From Chromobacterium vaccinii (GTDB lineage Bacteria > Pseudomonadota > Gammaproteobacteria > Burkholderiales > Chromobacteriaceae): a DNA stretch of 64,000 bases. The stretch is from contig NZ_JZJL01000002.1 in NCBI RefSeq assembly GCF_000971335.1, forward strand, positions 1-64,000, given 5' to 3'. Numbering within the stretch: position 1 is the first letter of the stretch; each line of letters starts with the position of its first letter. The position numbers and the translations under genes are program-made. Shown piece by piece: positions 29,583 through 39,172 of this stretch. Below the pieces are notes generated by a model. That model searched no databases and had not been told where the DNA came from. It was given only the letters and a program-made list of their open reading frames with translations.

Positions 29583-30755
29583 TCAGGCCACGGCCTTGAC
29601 GGCGGCGACGATCTTCTCGGCAGCGTCGTTCAGACCCTGGGCGGAAGTCAGTTTCAGGCCGGATTCGTCCAGTATCTTGGCGCCCAGTTCGGCGTTGTTG
29701 CCTTCCAGACGCACCACCACCGGCACGGTCACGTTCACTTCCTTCACGGCGGCGATGATGGCTTCGGCGATCATGTCGCAGCGGACGATGCCGCCGAAGA
29801 TGTTGATCAGCACGCCTTGCACCGAGGTGTCGGCCAGGATCAGCTTGAACGCTTCGATCACGCGCTCCTTGGTCGCGCCGCCGCCCACGTCCAGGAAGTT
29901 GGCCGGCTGGCCGCCCTTCAGCTTGATGATGTCCATGGTGGCCATCGCCAGGCCGGCGCCGTTCACCATGCAGCCGATATTGCCTTCCAGGGCCACGTAG
30001 TTCAGGTCGAACTCGGAAGCCTTCACTTCGCGCTCGTTCTCCTGGCTCTTGTCGCGCTGGGCCAGCAGTTCCGGGTGGCGGTACAGGGCGTTGGAGTCCA
30101 GGTTGATCTTGCCGTCCACGCAGGCCAGCTCGCCGTTTTCGCGCAGCGCCAGCGGGTTCACTTCGAACAGGGCGAAGTCGTTCTCGACGAAGGCCTGGTA
30201 GGAGCCCAGCATCAGCTTGCTGAACGCGGCGATCTGCGCGCCGGACAGGCCCAGCGCGAAAGCGGCGTCGCGCGCCTGGAACGGCTGCATGCCGACCAGC
30301 GGGTCCACTTCGATCTTGATGATCTTTTCCGGGGTCTCTTCAGCCACCTTCTCGATTTCCACGCCGCCTTCGGTGGAAACCATGAACACGACGCGCTGGC
30401 TGCCGCGGTCGACCACGGCGCCCAGGTATAGTTCGCGCTGCACCGGGTACATGTCTTCGCAGACCAGAACCGAGTTCACCGGCTGGCCGGCGGCGTCGGT
30501 CTGATAGGTCACCAGGTTGGTGCCGATCAGGGTCTTGGCGACTTCAGCGGCTTCTTCGCGGCTCTTCACCACTTTCACGCCGCCCGCCTTGCCGCGGCCG
30601 CCGGCGTGCACCTGGGCCTTGACGACGGCGAATTTGCCGCCCAGCTTGTCGTAAGCGGCAGCCGCTTCTTCCGGCGACTTGGCCAGAATGCCTTGTTGCA
30701 CCGGCAGGCCGTAACGGCTCAGCAGCTCTTTCGCTTGGTATTCATGCAGGTTCAT
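29583..30755 (-). CDS. sucC: Succinyl-CoA synthetase beta subunit
   Basis: 390-aa ATP-grasp subunit (E. coli 388): [20 protein letters not shown] at the start, [18 protein letters not shown] in the grasp domain, FEVNPLAL (Mg/nucleotide) near 198 and [17 protein letters not shown] near 319. Pairs with SucD. It is separated from lpdA by 160 bases containing a hairpin, which may allow sucCD to be expressed independently of the dehydrogenase genes. GGAAA precedes its start. Confidence 0.97.
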   Translation of the reverse strand: MNLHEYQAKELLSRYGLPVQQGILAKSPEEAAAAYDKLGGKFAVVKAQVHAGGRGKAGGVKVVKSREEAAEVAKTLIGTNLVTYQTDAAGQPVNSVLVCEDMYPVQRELYLGAVVDRGSQRVVFMVSTEGGVEIEKVAEETPEKIIKIEVDPLVGMQPFQARDAAFALGLSGAQIAAFSKLMLGSYQAFVENDFALFEVNPLALRENGELACVDGKINLDSNALYRHPELLAQRDKSQENEREVKASEFDLNYVALEGNIGCMVNGAGLAMATMDIIKLKGGQPANFLDVGGGATKERVIEAFKLILADTSVQGVLINIFGGIVRCDMIAEAIIAAVKEVNVTVPVVVRLEGNNAELGAKILDESGLKLTSAQGLNDAAEKIVAAVKAVA

Positions 30756-30883
30756 CTATGGTTTCCTTTCGGGGAAATGATGGCGGGCATGCGCCTCTGC
30801 CTCTATTCCTTGATCGCTTGCCAAACCTTGTTGGCGGAGCCGGCGCGCACCCCCCGGCGCGCGTTTTCCGGCCCTGTACCGGT

Positions 30884-30910
30884 CGGGTCGTGCGCATTGT
30901 ACACGACCCG
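30884..30910 (-). other. Hairpin between lpdA and sucC
   Basis: A perfect 9-bp stem CGGGTCGTG / CACGACCCG around a 9-nt loop lies 8 bases past the lpdA stop. No T tract follows on the minus strand. It may be a weak attenuator or a 3'-end stabiliser. Confidence 0.5.
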
Positions 30911-30917
30911 TGTTCAC

Positions 30918-32351
30918 TCAACCGTGCAACGCGCGCTTGTCGGCGGCGAGGGCGGCTTCGTGGATCACTTCCGACAACGACGGGTGGGCGTGGACGATGC
31001 GCGCCAGGTCTTCGCTGGCGGCCTTGAATTCCATCGACACCACGCCTTCGCTGACCAGTTCGGACACCATCGGGCCGATCATGTGCAGGCCCAGGATGCG
31101 GTCGGTCTTGGCGTCGGCCAGGATCTTCACCGTGCCTTGCGCCTGGCCCAGGCCCAGCGCGCGGCCGTTGGCGCCGAAGCCCGACGTGCCCTTCTTGTAC
31201 TCCACGCCCTCGGCCTTCAGCTGCTCTTCGGTCTTGCCGACCCAGGCGATCTCCGGAGAAGTGTAGATCACCCACGGGATCACGCCGAAATCGACGTGCG
31301 GTTTCTGGCCGGCGATGCGCTCGGCCACGGCCACGCCCTCTTCCGACGCCTTGTGCGCCAGCATCGGGCCGCGCACCACGTCGCCGATCGCCCAGACATT
31401 GGGCAGATTGGTATGGCAATGGTCGTCCACGGCGACGAAGCCGCGCTCGTCAAGCTGCAGGCCGACGGTCTCGGCGCCCAGGCCCTGGGTGTTCGGCACG
31501 CGGCCGATCGATACGATCAGCTTGTCGAACTCGGCCTTCACCGCTTCGCCGTTCAGCTCGTAATTGACGGTGACGCTCTTCTTGCCGGCTTTCACTTCGC
31601 CGATCTTCACGCCCAGCTTGATGTCCAGGCCAGTGTCCTTGGTCAGCGTCTTGAACGCTTCCTTGGCGATCTGCTGGTCGGCGGCCGCCAGGAAGGTCGG
31701 CATCGCCTCCAGGATGGTGACTTCAGAGCCCAGGCGCTTCCACACCGAACCCATTTCCAGACCGATCACGCCGGCGCCGATCACGCCCAGGCGCTTCGGC
31801 ACCGAGCTCAGCGCCAGCGCGCCCTCGTTGTCCAGCACCAGCTGGTTGTCGGTGGCCAGGCCCGGCAGCGCGCGCGGGCTGGAGCCGGTGGCCACGATCA
31901 CGTGGCCGGCTTCCAGGGTGTCCACCACCTTGCCGCCGTCAGTGACTTCGATCAGCCACTTGTCGCCCTGACGGCCCTTGAAGGCGGCCAGGCCGTGGAT
32001 GTTGGCGACCTTGTTCTTCTTGAACAGGAAGCCGATGCCGGCGGCGTTCTTGTTGATGATGTCGGTCTTGCGGGACAGCATCTGGCCGACGTCCATCTTG
32101 GCGCCGGACACGCTGATGCCGTGCTTGGCGAAGTCGTGCTGCACCGCGTGGAAGTTTTCCGACGACTGCAGCAACGCCTTGGACGGGATGCAGCCGACGT
32201 TCAGGCAGGTGCCGCCCAGCGACGGCTTGCCTTCCGGATTCTTGAACGCGTCGACGCAAGCGGCGCTGAAGCCCAGCTGGGCCGCGCGGATGGCGGCAAC
32301 ATAGCCGCCGGGACCGCCGCCGATCACTACAACATCAAACTGTTGGCTCAT
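30918..32351 (-). CDS. lpdA: Dihydrolipoyl dehydrogenase (E3 of 2-oxoglutarate dehydrogenase)
   Basis: 477-aa flavoprotein disulfide reductase. It has the N-terminal FAD motif [20 protein letters not shown], the redox-active disulfide in [16 protein letters not shown] (about residues 47-52), an NAD-binding [13 protein letters not shown] (about 190) and the catalytic His-Glu in [15 protein letters not shown] (about 452-466). It reoxidises lipoyl groups on OdhB with NAD+. Encoded two genes downstream of odhB, so it is probably the E3 dedicated to this complex. Confidence 0.96.
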   Translation of the reverse strand: MSQQFDVVVIGGGPGGYVAAIRAAQLGFSAACVDAFKNPEGKPSLGGTCLNVGCIPSKALLQSSENFHAVQHDFAKHGISVSGAKMDVGQMLSRKTDIINKNAAGIGFLFKKNKVANIHGLAAFKGRQGDKWLIEVTDGGKVVDTLEAGHVIVATGSSPRALPGLATDNQLVLDNEGALALSSVPKRLGVIGAGVIGLEMGSVWKRLGSEVTILEAMPTFLAAADQQIAKEAFKTLTKDTGLDIKLGVKIGEVKAGKKSVTVNYELNGEAVKAEFDKLIVSIGRVPNTQGLGAETVGLQLDERGFVAVDDHCHTNLPNVWAIGDVVRGPMLAHKASEEGVAVAERIAGQKPHVDFGVIPWVIYTSPEIAWVGKTEEQLKAEGVEYKKGTSGFGANGRALGLGQAQGTVKILADAKTDRILGLHMIGPMVSELVSEGVVSMEFKAASEDLARIVHAHPSLSEVIHEAALAADKRALHG

Positions 32352-32367
32352 GGATTTTCCCTTGGGA

Positions 32368-32553
32368 TCAGGCCTTGCCCACTTTGAACAGCAAGGCCCC
32401 GAAAGCGATCATGAACAGCGCGATGACGATCTTGCCGAACAACACGTAGCGGTCCTCGCGCATCCCCTGCTGGCGTTTCTTCCAGGTGAGGAACAACAAG
32501 GCCACCCCGGCCAATACCGAGGCTAACGCGTAAACCCAATCCGGCAGATTCAT
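32368..32553 (-). CDS. Small membrane protein embedded in the 2-oxoglutarate dehydrogenase operon
   Basis: 61-aa protein with two hydrophobic helices: [19 protein letters not shown] (about residues 6-24) and [18 protein letters not shown] (about 39-56), separated by a basic loop ([11 protein letters not shown]). The start MNLPDWV is chosen because CGGAG lies 7 bases upstream; an in-frame ATG 15 bases earlier lacks a site. I do not recognise the family. It lies between odhB and lpdA, 16 bases before lpdA, so is probably co-expressed with E3. Confidence 0.7.
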   Translation of the reverse strand: MNLPDWVYALASVLAGVALLFLTWKKRQQGMREDRYVLFGKIVIALFMIAFGALLFKVGKA

Positions 32554-32570
32554 TCTGGCTCCGTTCATGC

Positions 32571-32600
32571 AAATTCAAACAGGCCGGCTTGCGCCGGCCC
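32571..32600 (-). terminator. Terminator-like hairpin after odhB
   Basis: Stem GGCCGGC / GCCGGCC with a 4-nt loop, followed on the minus strand by TGTTTGAATTT. It would reduce read-through into the small membrane protein gene and lpdA. Confidence 0.7.
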
Positions 32601-32609
32601 GGTGCTTCA

Positions 32610-33845
32610 TTACAGGTCGAGCAGCAGACGCGCCGGATCCTCGATGGCGTCCTTGATCGCCACCAGGCTCAGCACCGCTTCGCGACCGTCGATGATGCGG
32701 TGGTCGTAGGATTGGGCAAGATACATCATCGGACGCACCACCACTTGACCGTTCTCAACCACGGCGCGCTCCTTGGTGGCGTGCATGCCCAGGATCGCCG
32801 ATTGCGGCGGGTTGATGATCGGGGTGGACATCATCGAGCCGAAGGTGCCGCCGTTGGAGATGGTGTAAGTGCCGCCGGTCAGCTCTTCCACGGTCAGCTT
32901 GCCTTCCTGGGCGCGCTTGCCGAATTCGGCGATCTGCTTCTCGATGTCGGCCAGCGACAGCTGGTCGGCGTTGCGGATCACCGGCACCACCAGGCCGCGC
33001 GGGCTGCCCACGGCCACGCCGATGTCGAAGTAGCCGTGGTAGACGATGTCGTTGCCGTCCACCGAAGCGTTGACGATCGGGTATTTCTTCAACGCGGCGA
33101 CCACGGCCTTAACGAAGAAGCCCATGAAGCCCAGCTTGATGCCGTGCTCTTTCTCGAACTTGTCCTTGTACTTGGCACGCAGGTCCATCACCGGCTTCAT
33201 GTTCACTTCATTGAAGGTGGTGAGGATGGCGTTGGTCTGCTGCGACATGATCAGACGCTCGGCCACGCGCTGGCGCAAACGGGACATCGGCACGCGCTGC
33301 TCGGCGCGGCCGGACAGGATGCCGGCCACGTTGACGGCGGTCGGGGTGGTGGACAGCGCGCCGCCGGAACCGATCACCGGGCCGGCCTGGGCTGGAGCGG
33401 CTTGCTTGGCGGCCTGCACGTCTTCCTTCAGCACGCGGCCGTCGCGGCCGGAGCCGGCCACCTTGGACAGGTCCACGCCGGTTTCCGCGGCCAGCTTGGC
33501 TGCGGACGGCATCGCGGCGGTGCCGGCGGCCGGAGCGGCCTGAACCGGAGCGGCGGCGGCGGGCGCCGGGGCTGCTGCTGCGGCCGGAGCGGCGTCGCCT
33601 GCCTTGGCGGCGGTATCGATCTTGGCGATCAGCTGGCCGGAGGTCACGGTGGCGCCATCCTGCTCGATGATTTCCACCACCACGCCGGCTTGCGGCGCCG
33701 GCAGTTCCAGCACCACCTTGTCGGTTTCCAGGTCGATCAGGTTTTCGTCGCGCTTGACGAACTCGCCAACCTTCTTGTGCCAGCTCATCAGCGTGGCTTC
33801 GGATACGGATTCGGGCAGTTGCGGGACTTTGACTTCAATCAGCAT
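32610..33845 (-). CDS. odhB: Dihydrolipoyllysine-residue succinyltransferase (E2 of 2-oxoglutarate dehydrogenase)
   Basis: 411-aa E2 (also called sucB). Lipoyl domain at residues 1-75, with the lipoyl-lysine in [16 protein letters not shown]. An Ala/Pro-rich linker follows, then the E1/E3-binding domain ([20 protein letters not shown], about 120-155), and the catalytic domain with the active-site His in [12 protein letters not shown] near the C-terminus. MLIEVKVPQ is chosen as start, with GGAG 6 bases before it, over an ATG 12 bases upstream. It transfers succinyl groups to CoA. It lies between sucA and the small membrane protein gene. Confidence 0.96.
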   Translation of the reverse strand: MLIEVKVPQLPESVSEATLMSWHKKVGEFVKRDENLIDLETDKVVLELPAPQAGVVVEIIEQDGATVTSGQLIAKIDTAAKAGDAAPAAAAAPAPAAAAPVQAAPAAGTAAMPSAAKLAAETGVDLSKVAGSGRDGRVLKEDVQAAKQAAPAQAGPVIGSGGALSTTPTAVNVAGILSGRAEQRVPMSRLRQRVAERLIMSQQTNAILTTFNEVNMKPVMDLRAKYKDKFEKEHGIKLGFMGFFVKAVVAALKKYPIVNASVDGNDIVYHGYFDIGVAVGSPRGLVVPVIRNADQLSLADIEKQIAEFGKRAQEGKLTVEELTGGTYTISNGGTFGSMMSTPIINPPQSAILGMHATKERAVVENGQVVVRPMMYLAQSYDHRIIDGREAVLSLVAIKDAIEDPARLLLDL

Positions 33846-33897
33846 GTTCTTCTCCATGGCGGGGCGGCCGCGATGCCGCCCCTTCTTTCTCGTTGGC

Positions 33898-36726
33898 TCA
33901 GCGGGCGACCGACATCGCTTCTTCGACGAAGGCCTTCAGTTGGGCGACGTGCTTGCTCATATAACCGACCGCCGGCGAAGCCGACGACGGACGGCCGGCG
34001 AACGACAGCTGCTGCTTGGCGGTCAGCAGCCCCTCCAGGCGGTGGCGGATCTGGTACCAGGCGCCCTGGTTGCGCGGCTCTTCCTGCACCCACATCACTT
34101 CCTTGGCCTGGGTGAAGCGGGCCAGCTCGGCGGCCACCTGCTCGGTCGGGAACGGGTACAGCTGCTCGATGCGCACGATGGCGATGTCGTCGTCCAGGCC
34201 GCGCTCCTTGCGGGCGGCGGCGAGGTCGTAGTACACCTGGCCGGCGCACAGCAGCACGCGCTTGACCTTCTTCGGATCCTTGACCACCACGTCGCCGATC
34301 ACCGGGCGGAAGCTGCCGGAAGTCAGGTCTTCGACCGGGCTCATCGAATCCTTGAAGCGCAGCAGGCGCTTGGACAGGAAGATCACCAGCGGCTTGCGGT
34401 ACGGACGCAGCACCTGGCGGCGCAGCATGTGGAACATCTGGCCGGCTTCGGACGGCATCACCACCTGCATATTGTGCTCGGCGCACAGCTGCAGCCAGCG
34501 CTCCAGGCGGGCGGAGGAGTGCTCCGGGCCCTGGCCGTCGTAGCCGTGCGGCAGGATGGTGGTCAGGCCGCACAGACGACCCCACTTGGTCTCGCCGGAA
34601 GAGATGAACTGGTCGATGGCCACCTGGGCGCCGTTGGCGAAGTCGCCGAACTGGGCTTCCCAGATCACCAGCTGGTCCGGAGCGGAACAGGCGTAGCCGT
34701 ATTCGTAGGCCAGCACCGCTTCCTCGTTCAGGATGGAGTCGATCACCAGGAAATCGGCCTGGTTGTCGGACATATTGCGCAGCGGCACATAGCTGCCCTG
34801 GTCCCAGCTCTCGCGGTTCTGGTCGTGCAGCACCGAGTGGCGATGGGAGAAGGTGCCGCGGCCGGAGTCCTCGCCCGACAGGCGCACGCCGAAACCGTTG
34901 GTCACCAGCGACGCGTAGGCCAGCGTCTCGGCCATGCCCCAGTCGACGTTCTGCTCGCCGGCGGCCATCGCCTTGCGCGCGGCCAGCACTTTCTGCACGG
35001 TCGGGTGCAGCTTGAAGCCTTCCGGCAGCGTGGTGAACTTGTCGGTCAGGCGCTGGATGTCGGCCTGCGGCAGCGAGGTGTCGGTCGGGTGCGCCCAGTG
35101 GGTGCCCAGGTACTGGCTGAAGTCCAGCGCGTGCTCGCGGCGGTAGTTGGTCAGCGCGGTCTGCTCGACGTGCTCGCCCTTGTCCAGCGCGTCGCGGTAG
35201 GCCTGGATCTGCGCGTCAGCCTCCTCGGCCTTCAGCACGCCCTCCTGCACCAGGCGCTCGGCGTACATCGCGCGCACGCCCTGGTGCTTGGCGATCTTCT
35301 TGTACATCATCGGCTGGGTCAGGAAGGGATCGTCGCCCTCGTTGTGGCCGAGCTTGCGGTAGCACACCAGGTCGATCACCACATCCTTCTTGAAGGTCAT
35401 GCGGTAGTCGAGCGCGGCCTGCATCACGAAGCAGACGGCTTCCGGATCATCGCCGTTCACGTGCAGGATCGGCGCTTCGATCATCTTGGCCACGTCGGTG
35501 CAGTACATCGTCGAGCGGATGTCGCGAGTGTCCGAAGTGGTGAAGCCCACCTGGTTGTTGATGACGATGTGGATGGTGCCGCCGGTGCCGTAGCCGCGGG
35601 TCTGCGACAGGTTGAAGGTGCCCTGGTTGACGCCCAGACCGCCGAAGGCGGAGTCGCCGTGGATCAGCACCGGAACCGCGGTCTTGCGCTCGGCATCCTT
35701 GCGGCGATCCTGGCGCGCGCGCACCGAACCTTCCACCACCGGGTTGACGATTTCCAGGTGCGACGGGTTGAACGCGAGCGACACGTGCATCGGGCCGCTG
35801 GCGGTCGGGATGTCGGACGAGAAGCCCATGTGGTACTTCACGTCGCCGGAAGCCATCTGCTGAGCGGCCTTGCCTTCGAATTCGGCGAACAGGTCGCGCG
35901 GCAGCTTGCCCAGGGTGTTGACCAGCACGTTCAGACGGCCGCGGTGGGCCATGCCGATGATCAATTCCTGCACGCCCTGCTCGGTGGCGTTCTGGATCAG
36001 GTGGTCCAGCGCCGCGATGGCGGACTCGCCGCCTTCCAGCGAGAAGCGCTTCTGGCCGACGTACTTGGTGTGCAGGTAGCGTTCCAGCGTTTCGGCGGCG
36101 GTGATCTGCTTCAGGATGCGCTGCTTCTTGCCCGCGTCGTAGCGCGGAGTGGACAGCGCCTCCTCGAAGCGTTTCTGCACCCAGTGCTTCTCGTCGGACT
36201 GGGTGATGTGCATGAATTCGACGCCGATATTGCCGCAGTAGGTCTGCTTCAGACGGGCGATGATGTCGGACAGCGGCAACTTCTGCGGGCCGGCCAGCGA
36301 GCCGACGTTGAACTGCACCGCCATATCGGCGTCGTTCAGACCGTGGGTAGCCGGGTCCAGCTCGCGCACGATGGCCTGGTCCATGCGGCGCAGCGGGTCC
36401 AGGTTGGCCTGGCGCGCGCCCAGCACGCGGTAGGCCGAGATCAGCTTGAGCACGCCCACCTGCTTCTGCATCGCCGCCCAATCGGTGGCGGCGGCGCCGC
36501 GCTGGCCGATCACCGGCTTCTTCGCCAGCTGGATGAACGACTCCTGGATCGGCAAGTGCGGCACGTCGCGCTCGGCGGCGCCCGGCGACTGCGCCAGCTT
36601 GTCGAAGTAGTCGCGCCACTCGTTCGGAACCGAGTTGGCGTCAACGAGGTACTGTTCGTACAGCTCCTCGATGAACGGGGCATTCCCACCGAACAGATAG
36701 GAATGGCTGTACATGGATTGCATCAT
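33898..36726 (-). CDS. sucA: 2-Oxoglutarate dehydrogenase E1 component
   Basis: 942-aa thiamine-diphosphate enzyme (E. coli 933). It starts with [19 protein letters not shown], the E1o N-terminal arm. The ThDP/Mg region has [20 protein letters not shown] (about 360) and [14 protein letters not shown]. The C-terminal transketolase-like pyrimidine domain has [15 protein letters not shown] and [19 protein letters not shown]. It decarboxylates 2-oxoglutarate and succinylates the lipoyl arm of OdhB. A strong terminator separates it from upstream gltA, so it probably has its own promoter. Confidence 0.97.
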   Translation of the reverse strand: MMQSMYSHSYLFGGNAPFIEELYEQYLVDANSVPNEWRDYFDKLAQSPGAAERDVPHLPIQESFIQLAKKPVIGQRGAAATDWAAMQKQVGVLKLISAYRVLGARQANLDPLRRMDQAIVRELDPATHGLNDADMAVQFNVGSLAGPQKLPLSDIIARLKQTYCGNIGVEFMHITQSDEKHWVQKRFEEALSTPRYDAGKKQRILKQITAAETLERYLHTKYVGQKRFSLEGGESAIAALDHLIQNATEQGVQELIIGMAHRGRLNVLVNTLGKLPRDLFAEFEGKAAQQMASGDVKYHMGFSSDIPTASGPMHVSLAFNPSHLEIVNPVVEGSVRARQDRRKDAERKTAVPVLIHGDSAFGGLGVNQGTFNLSQTRGYGTGGTIHIVINNQVGFTTSDTRDIRSTMYCTDVAKMIEAPILHVNGDDPEAVCFVMQAALDYRMTFKKDVVIDLVCYRKLGHNEGDDPFLTQPMMYKKIAKHQGVRAMYAERLVQEGVLKAEEADAQIQAYRDALDKGEHVEQTALTNYRREHALDFSQYLGTHWAHPTDTSLPQADIQRLTDKFTTLPEGFKLHPTVQKVLAARKAMAAGEQNVDWGMAETLAYASLVTNGFGVRLSGEDSGRGTFSHRHSVLHDQNRESWDQGSYVPLRNMSDNQADFLVIDSILNEEAVLAYEYGYACSAPDQLVIWEAQFGDFANGAQVAIDQFISSGETKWGRLCGLTTILPHGYDGQGPEHSSARLERWLQLCAEHNMQVVMPSEAGQMFHMLRRQVLRPYRKPLVIFLSKRLLRFKDSMSPVEDLTSGSFRPVIGDVVVKDPKKVKRVLLCAGQVYYDLAAARKERGLDDDIAIVRIEQLYPFPTEQVAAELARFTQAKEVMWVQEEPRNQGAWYQIRHRLEGLLTAKQQLSFAGRPSSASPAVGYMSKHVAQLKAFVEEAMSVAR

Positions 36727-36811
36727 GGTCTGGCTACCCTTTGTCTTGTCTTAACGACGTTGCTGCATTACTCAAAGCGCTTGGGCAAGGCGTCCTTGCC
36801 CCAGCGCTCTG

Positions 36812-36851
36812 TAAAAAAGGGCTGGCTGAAGCCCCCGCTTCAACCAACCCT
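36812..36851 (-). terminator. Terminator between gltA and sucA
   Basis: A 15-bp stem (AGGGTTGGTTGAAGC / GCTTCAGCCAGCCCT, two G-T wobbles) with loop GGGG is followed on the minus strand by TTTTTAC. It divides the TCA cluster into sdhCDAB-sdhE-gltA and sucA-odhB-lpdA-sucCD units. Confidence 0.85.
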
Positions 36852-36861
36852 GTCTTTCACA

Positions 36862-38169
36862 TCAGCGCTTGGCGACTTCCACGACGTCGCGGCGCGCGGC
36901 GCCGGTGTACAGCTGGCGCGGACGGCCGATCTTCATGCCCGGATCGCCGATCATCTCGTTCCAGTGCGCGATCCAGCCCACGGTGCGGGCCAGCGCGAAG
37001 ATCGGGGTGAACATGGAAACCGGGATGCCGATCGCTGACAGCACGATGCCGGAGTAGAAGTCCACGTTCGGGTACAGCTTGCGCTCGATGAAGTACGGAT
37101 CGGACAGCGCGATCTTTTCCAGCTCCATCGACAGCTTGAACTTCGGATCGTTGTGCAGGCCCAGCTCGTTCAGCACCTCGTCGCAGGTCTGCTTCATGAT
37201 GGCGGCGCGCGGGTCCATGTTCTTGTACACGCGGTGGCCGAAGCCCATCAGCTTGTAGCGCTTGTCCTTCACGCCCTGCATGAAGTCGGCGACATTGTCC
37301 ACCGAGCCGATCTCGTCCAGCATCTTCAGCACGGCTTCGTTGGCGCCGCCGTGGGACGGGCCCCACAGGCAGGCGATGCCGGCGGCGATACACGCGAACG
37401 GGTTGGCGCCGGAAGAGCCGGCCAGACGCACGGTGGAAGTGGAGGCGTTCTGCTCGTGGTCGGCGTGCAGGGTGAAGATGCGGTCCAGCGCGCGCGCCAG
37501 AACCGGGTTCACCTTGTACTCTTCGCACGGGGTGGAGAACATCATGTGCAGGAAGTTTTCCGCGTAGGTCAGGCCGTTTTTCGGGTAGGAGAACGGCAGG
37601 CCCTTGTTGTAGCGGTAAGCTTGCGCGGCGATGGTCGGCAGCTTGGCCACCAGGCGGTGCGCGGAAATGCGGCGGTGCTCCGGATTGGAGATGTCCAGCG
37701 AGTCGTGGTAGAAGGCGGACAGCGCGCCCACCACGCCGACCATCACGGCCATCGGATGCGCGTCGCGGCGGAAGCCCTTGAACAGGCTCATCAGCTGGTC
37801 ATGCAGCATGTTGTGGCGCATGACGCCGCGTTCGAAATCCTTGCGCTGGGCCGCGGTCGGCAGTTCGCCGTTCAGCAGCAGATAGCACACTTCCAGATAG
37901 TCGCTCTTCTCGGCCAGTTGCTCGATCGGGTAGCCGCGGTAGTACAGGTGGCCCAGATCGCCATCGATGAAGGTGATCTTGGATTCGCAGCTGGCCGTGG
38001 CCAGGAAACCCGGGTCGAACGTGAACATGCCGGTTTTGCCAAAGGCGCGGATGTCGACGACATCCGGACCCAGCGAGCCCCCCAGGACCGGCAGGTCCAG
38101 GGTTTCCTTACCCTCGTTGTAGCTGAGCGTGACTTTGCGATTAGTTTCCACAGCAATACTCCCAGTCAT
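36862..38169 (-). CDS. gltA: Citrate synthase (type I, hexameric-type)
   Basis: 435-aa citrate synthase with the long N-terminal beta domain of NADH-regulated enzymes (residues 1-50, [20 protein letters not shown]). Catalytic residues lie in [20 protein letters not shown] (His, about 271), [15 protein letters not shown] (His, about 312) and the Asp in [14 protein letters not shown] (about 368). It condenses acetyl-CoA with oxaloacetate. No strong ribosome-binding site is visible ahead of MTGSIAVET, and no other in-frame start fits. It lies 34 bases after sdhE and ends before a terminator. Confidence 0.96.
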   Translation of the reverse strand: MTGSIAVETNRKVTLSYNEGKETLDLPVLGGSLGPDVVDIRAFGKTGMFTFDPGFLATASCESKITFIDGDLGHLYYRGYPIEQLAEKSDYLEVCYLLLNGELPTAAQRKDFERGVMRHNMLHDQLMSLFKGFRRDAHPMAVMVGVVGALSAFYHDSLDISNPEHRRISAHRLVAKLPTIAAQAYRYNKGLPFSYPKNGLTYAENFLHMMFSTPCEEYKVNPVLARALDRIFTLHADHEQNASTSTVRLAGSSGANPFACIAAGIACLWGPSHGGANEAVLKMLDEIGSVDNVADFMQGVKDKRYKLMGFGHRVYKNMDPRAAIMKQTCDEVLNELGLHNDPKFKLSMELEKIALSDPYFIERKLYPNVDFYSGIVLSAIGIPVSMFTPIFALARTVGWIAHWNEMIGDPGMKIGRPRQLYTGAARRDVVEVAKR

Positions 38170-38203
38170 TATTTCGTTGTTGTAATGGTTTGGGGCTAGG
38201 CCA

Positions 38204-38452
38204 TCACAGCGATCGCAGGATCGCCACGATGTCCATCAATTCCGGATCGTCGAGATCGGCCTTGCCGTTGACGACATCCAGAAAATCAGTATCCGGCAGA
38301 TCCAGCAGCTGCCGGTACGCGTCGATCTGGGCGGGCGCCAGTTGGTCGAACGGGCCGGCGAAGAATTTCTCCAGCACCAGATCCAGTTCCAGCAGGCCCC
38401 GCCGCGACCGCCAGCGGATCCGTTTCAGTTCGATCGGATCGTAAGCCGTCAT
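38204..38452 (-). CDS. sdhE: Succinate dehydrogenase flavinylation factor SdhE
   Basis: 82-aa protein of the SdhE/Sdh5 family. It has [23 protein letters not shown] (residues 8-30), including the RGxxE motif required for covalent FAD attachment to SdhA. The remainder is the five-helix bundle ending [13 protein letters not shown]. Its ATG overlaps the sdhB stop (ATGA), so it is translationally coupled to the enzyme it serves. Confidence 0.93.
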   Translation of the reverse strand: MTAYDPIELKRIRWRSRRGLLELDLVLEKFFAGPFDQLAPAQIDAYRQLLDLPDTDFLDVVNGKADLDDPELMDIVAILRSL

Positions 38453-39159
38453 ACCGCACGCTTGACCATCAGGTCCTTGATCTTGCCGATCGCGCGGGTC
38501 GGGTTCAGGCCCTTCGGACACACGTCGACGCAGTTCATGATGCTGTGGCAGCGGAACAGGCGGTACGGGTCTTCCAGGTTGTCCAGACGCTCGTTGGTGG
38601 CTTCGTCGCGGGTATCCGCGATGAAGCGGTAGGCGGCCAAGAGGCCGGCCGGACCGACGAATTTGTCCGGGTTCCACCAGAACGACGGGCAGGACGTGGA
38701 GCAGCACGCGCACAGGATGCACTCGTACAAGCCGTCCAGCTCCTTGCGGTCTTCCGGCGACTGGCGGCGCTCGCGCTCCGGCGGCGGCGTGTCGTTGATC
38801 ACGTACGGCTTGATCGAGTGGTACTGCTTGAAGAACTGCGCCATGTCCACGATCAGGTCGCGCACCACCGGCAGGCCCGGCAGCGGACGCAGCTCGATCG
38901 GCTGCTTCAGCGTGCGGAAGTCGGTCAGGCAGGCCAGACCGTTCTTGCCGTTGATGTTCATCGCGTCCGAGCCGCAGACGCCTTCGCGACAGGAGCGGCG
39001 GAAGGACAACGTGTCGTCCTTGGTCTTCAGCTTGACCAGCGCGTCCAGCAGCTTGTGCTCGGTGGCGTCCATGTCCACGCTGATGTCCTGCATGTACGGC
39101 TTGGCATCCTTGTCCGGGTCGTAGCGGTAGATGCGGAATTTGACGTTTTCGGTAGTCAT
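38449..39159 (-). CDS. sdhB: Succinate dehydrogenase iron-sulfur subunit
   Basis: 236-aa subunit carrying three clusters. The [2Fe-2S] site is CREGVCGSDAMNINGKNGLAC (about 57-77), the [4Fe-4S] site CILCACCSTSCP (about 148-159) and the [3Fe-4S] site CHSIMNCVDVCPKG (about 205-218). It passes electrons from SdhA FAD to ubiquinone. It starts 13 bases after sdhA and overlaps sdhE by 4 bases. Confidence 0.97.
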   Translation of the reverse strand: MTTENVKFRIYRYDPDKDAKPYMQDISVDMDATEHKLLDALVKLKTKDDTLSFRRSCREGVCGSDAMNINGKNGLACLTDFRTLKQPIELRPLPGLPVVRDLIVDMAQFFKQYHSIKPYVINDTPPPERERRQSPEDRKELDGLYECILCACCSTSCPSFWWNPDKFVGPAGLLAAYRFIADTRDEATNERLDNLEDPYRLFRCHSIMNCVDVCPKGLNPTRAIGKIKDLMVKRAV

Positions 39160-39172
39160 TTCTGTTCAACCC

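Noticed and set aside
33604-37038. Very long plus-strand ORF (about 1144 codons) opposite sucA and odhB
   Set aside because: It mirrors the codon pattern of the real genes on the minus strand, has His/Gln/Val-rich nonsense composition and no family similarity. High GC keeps antisense frames open.
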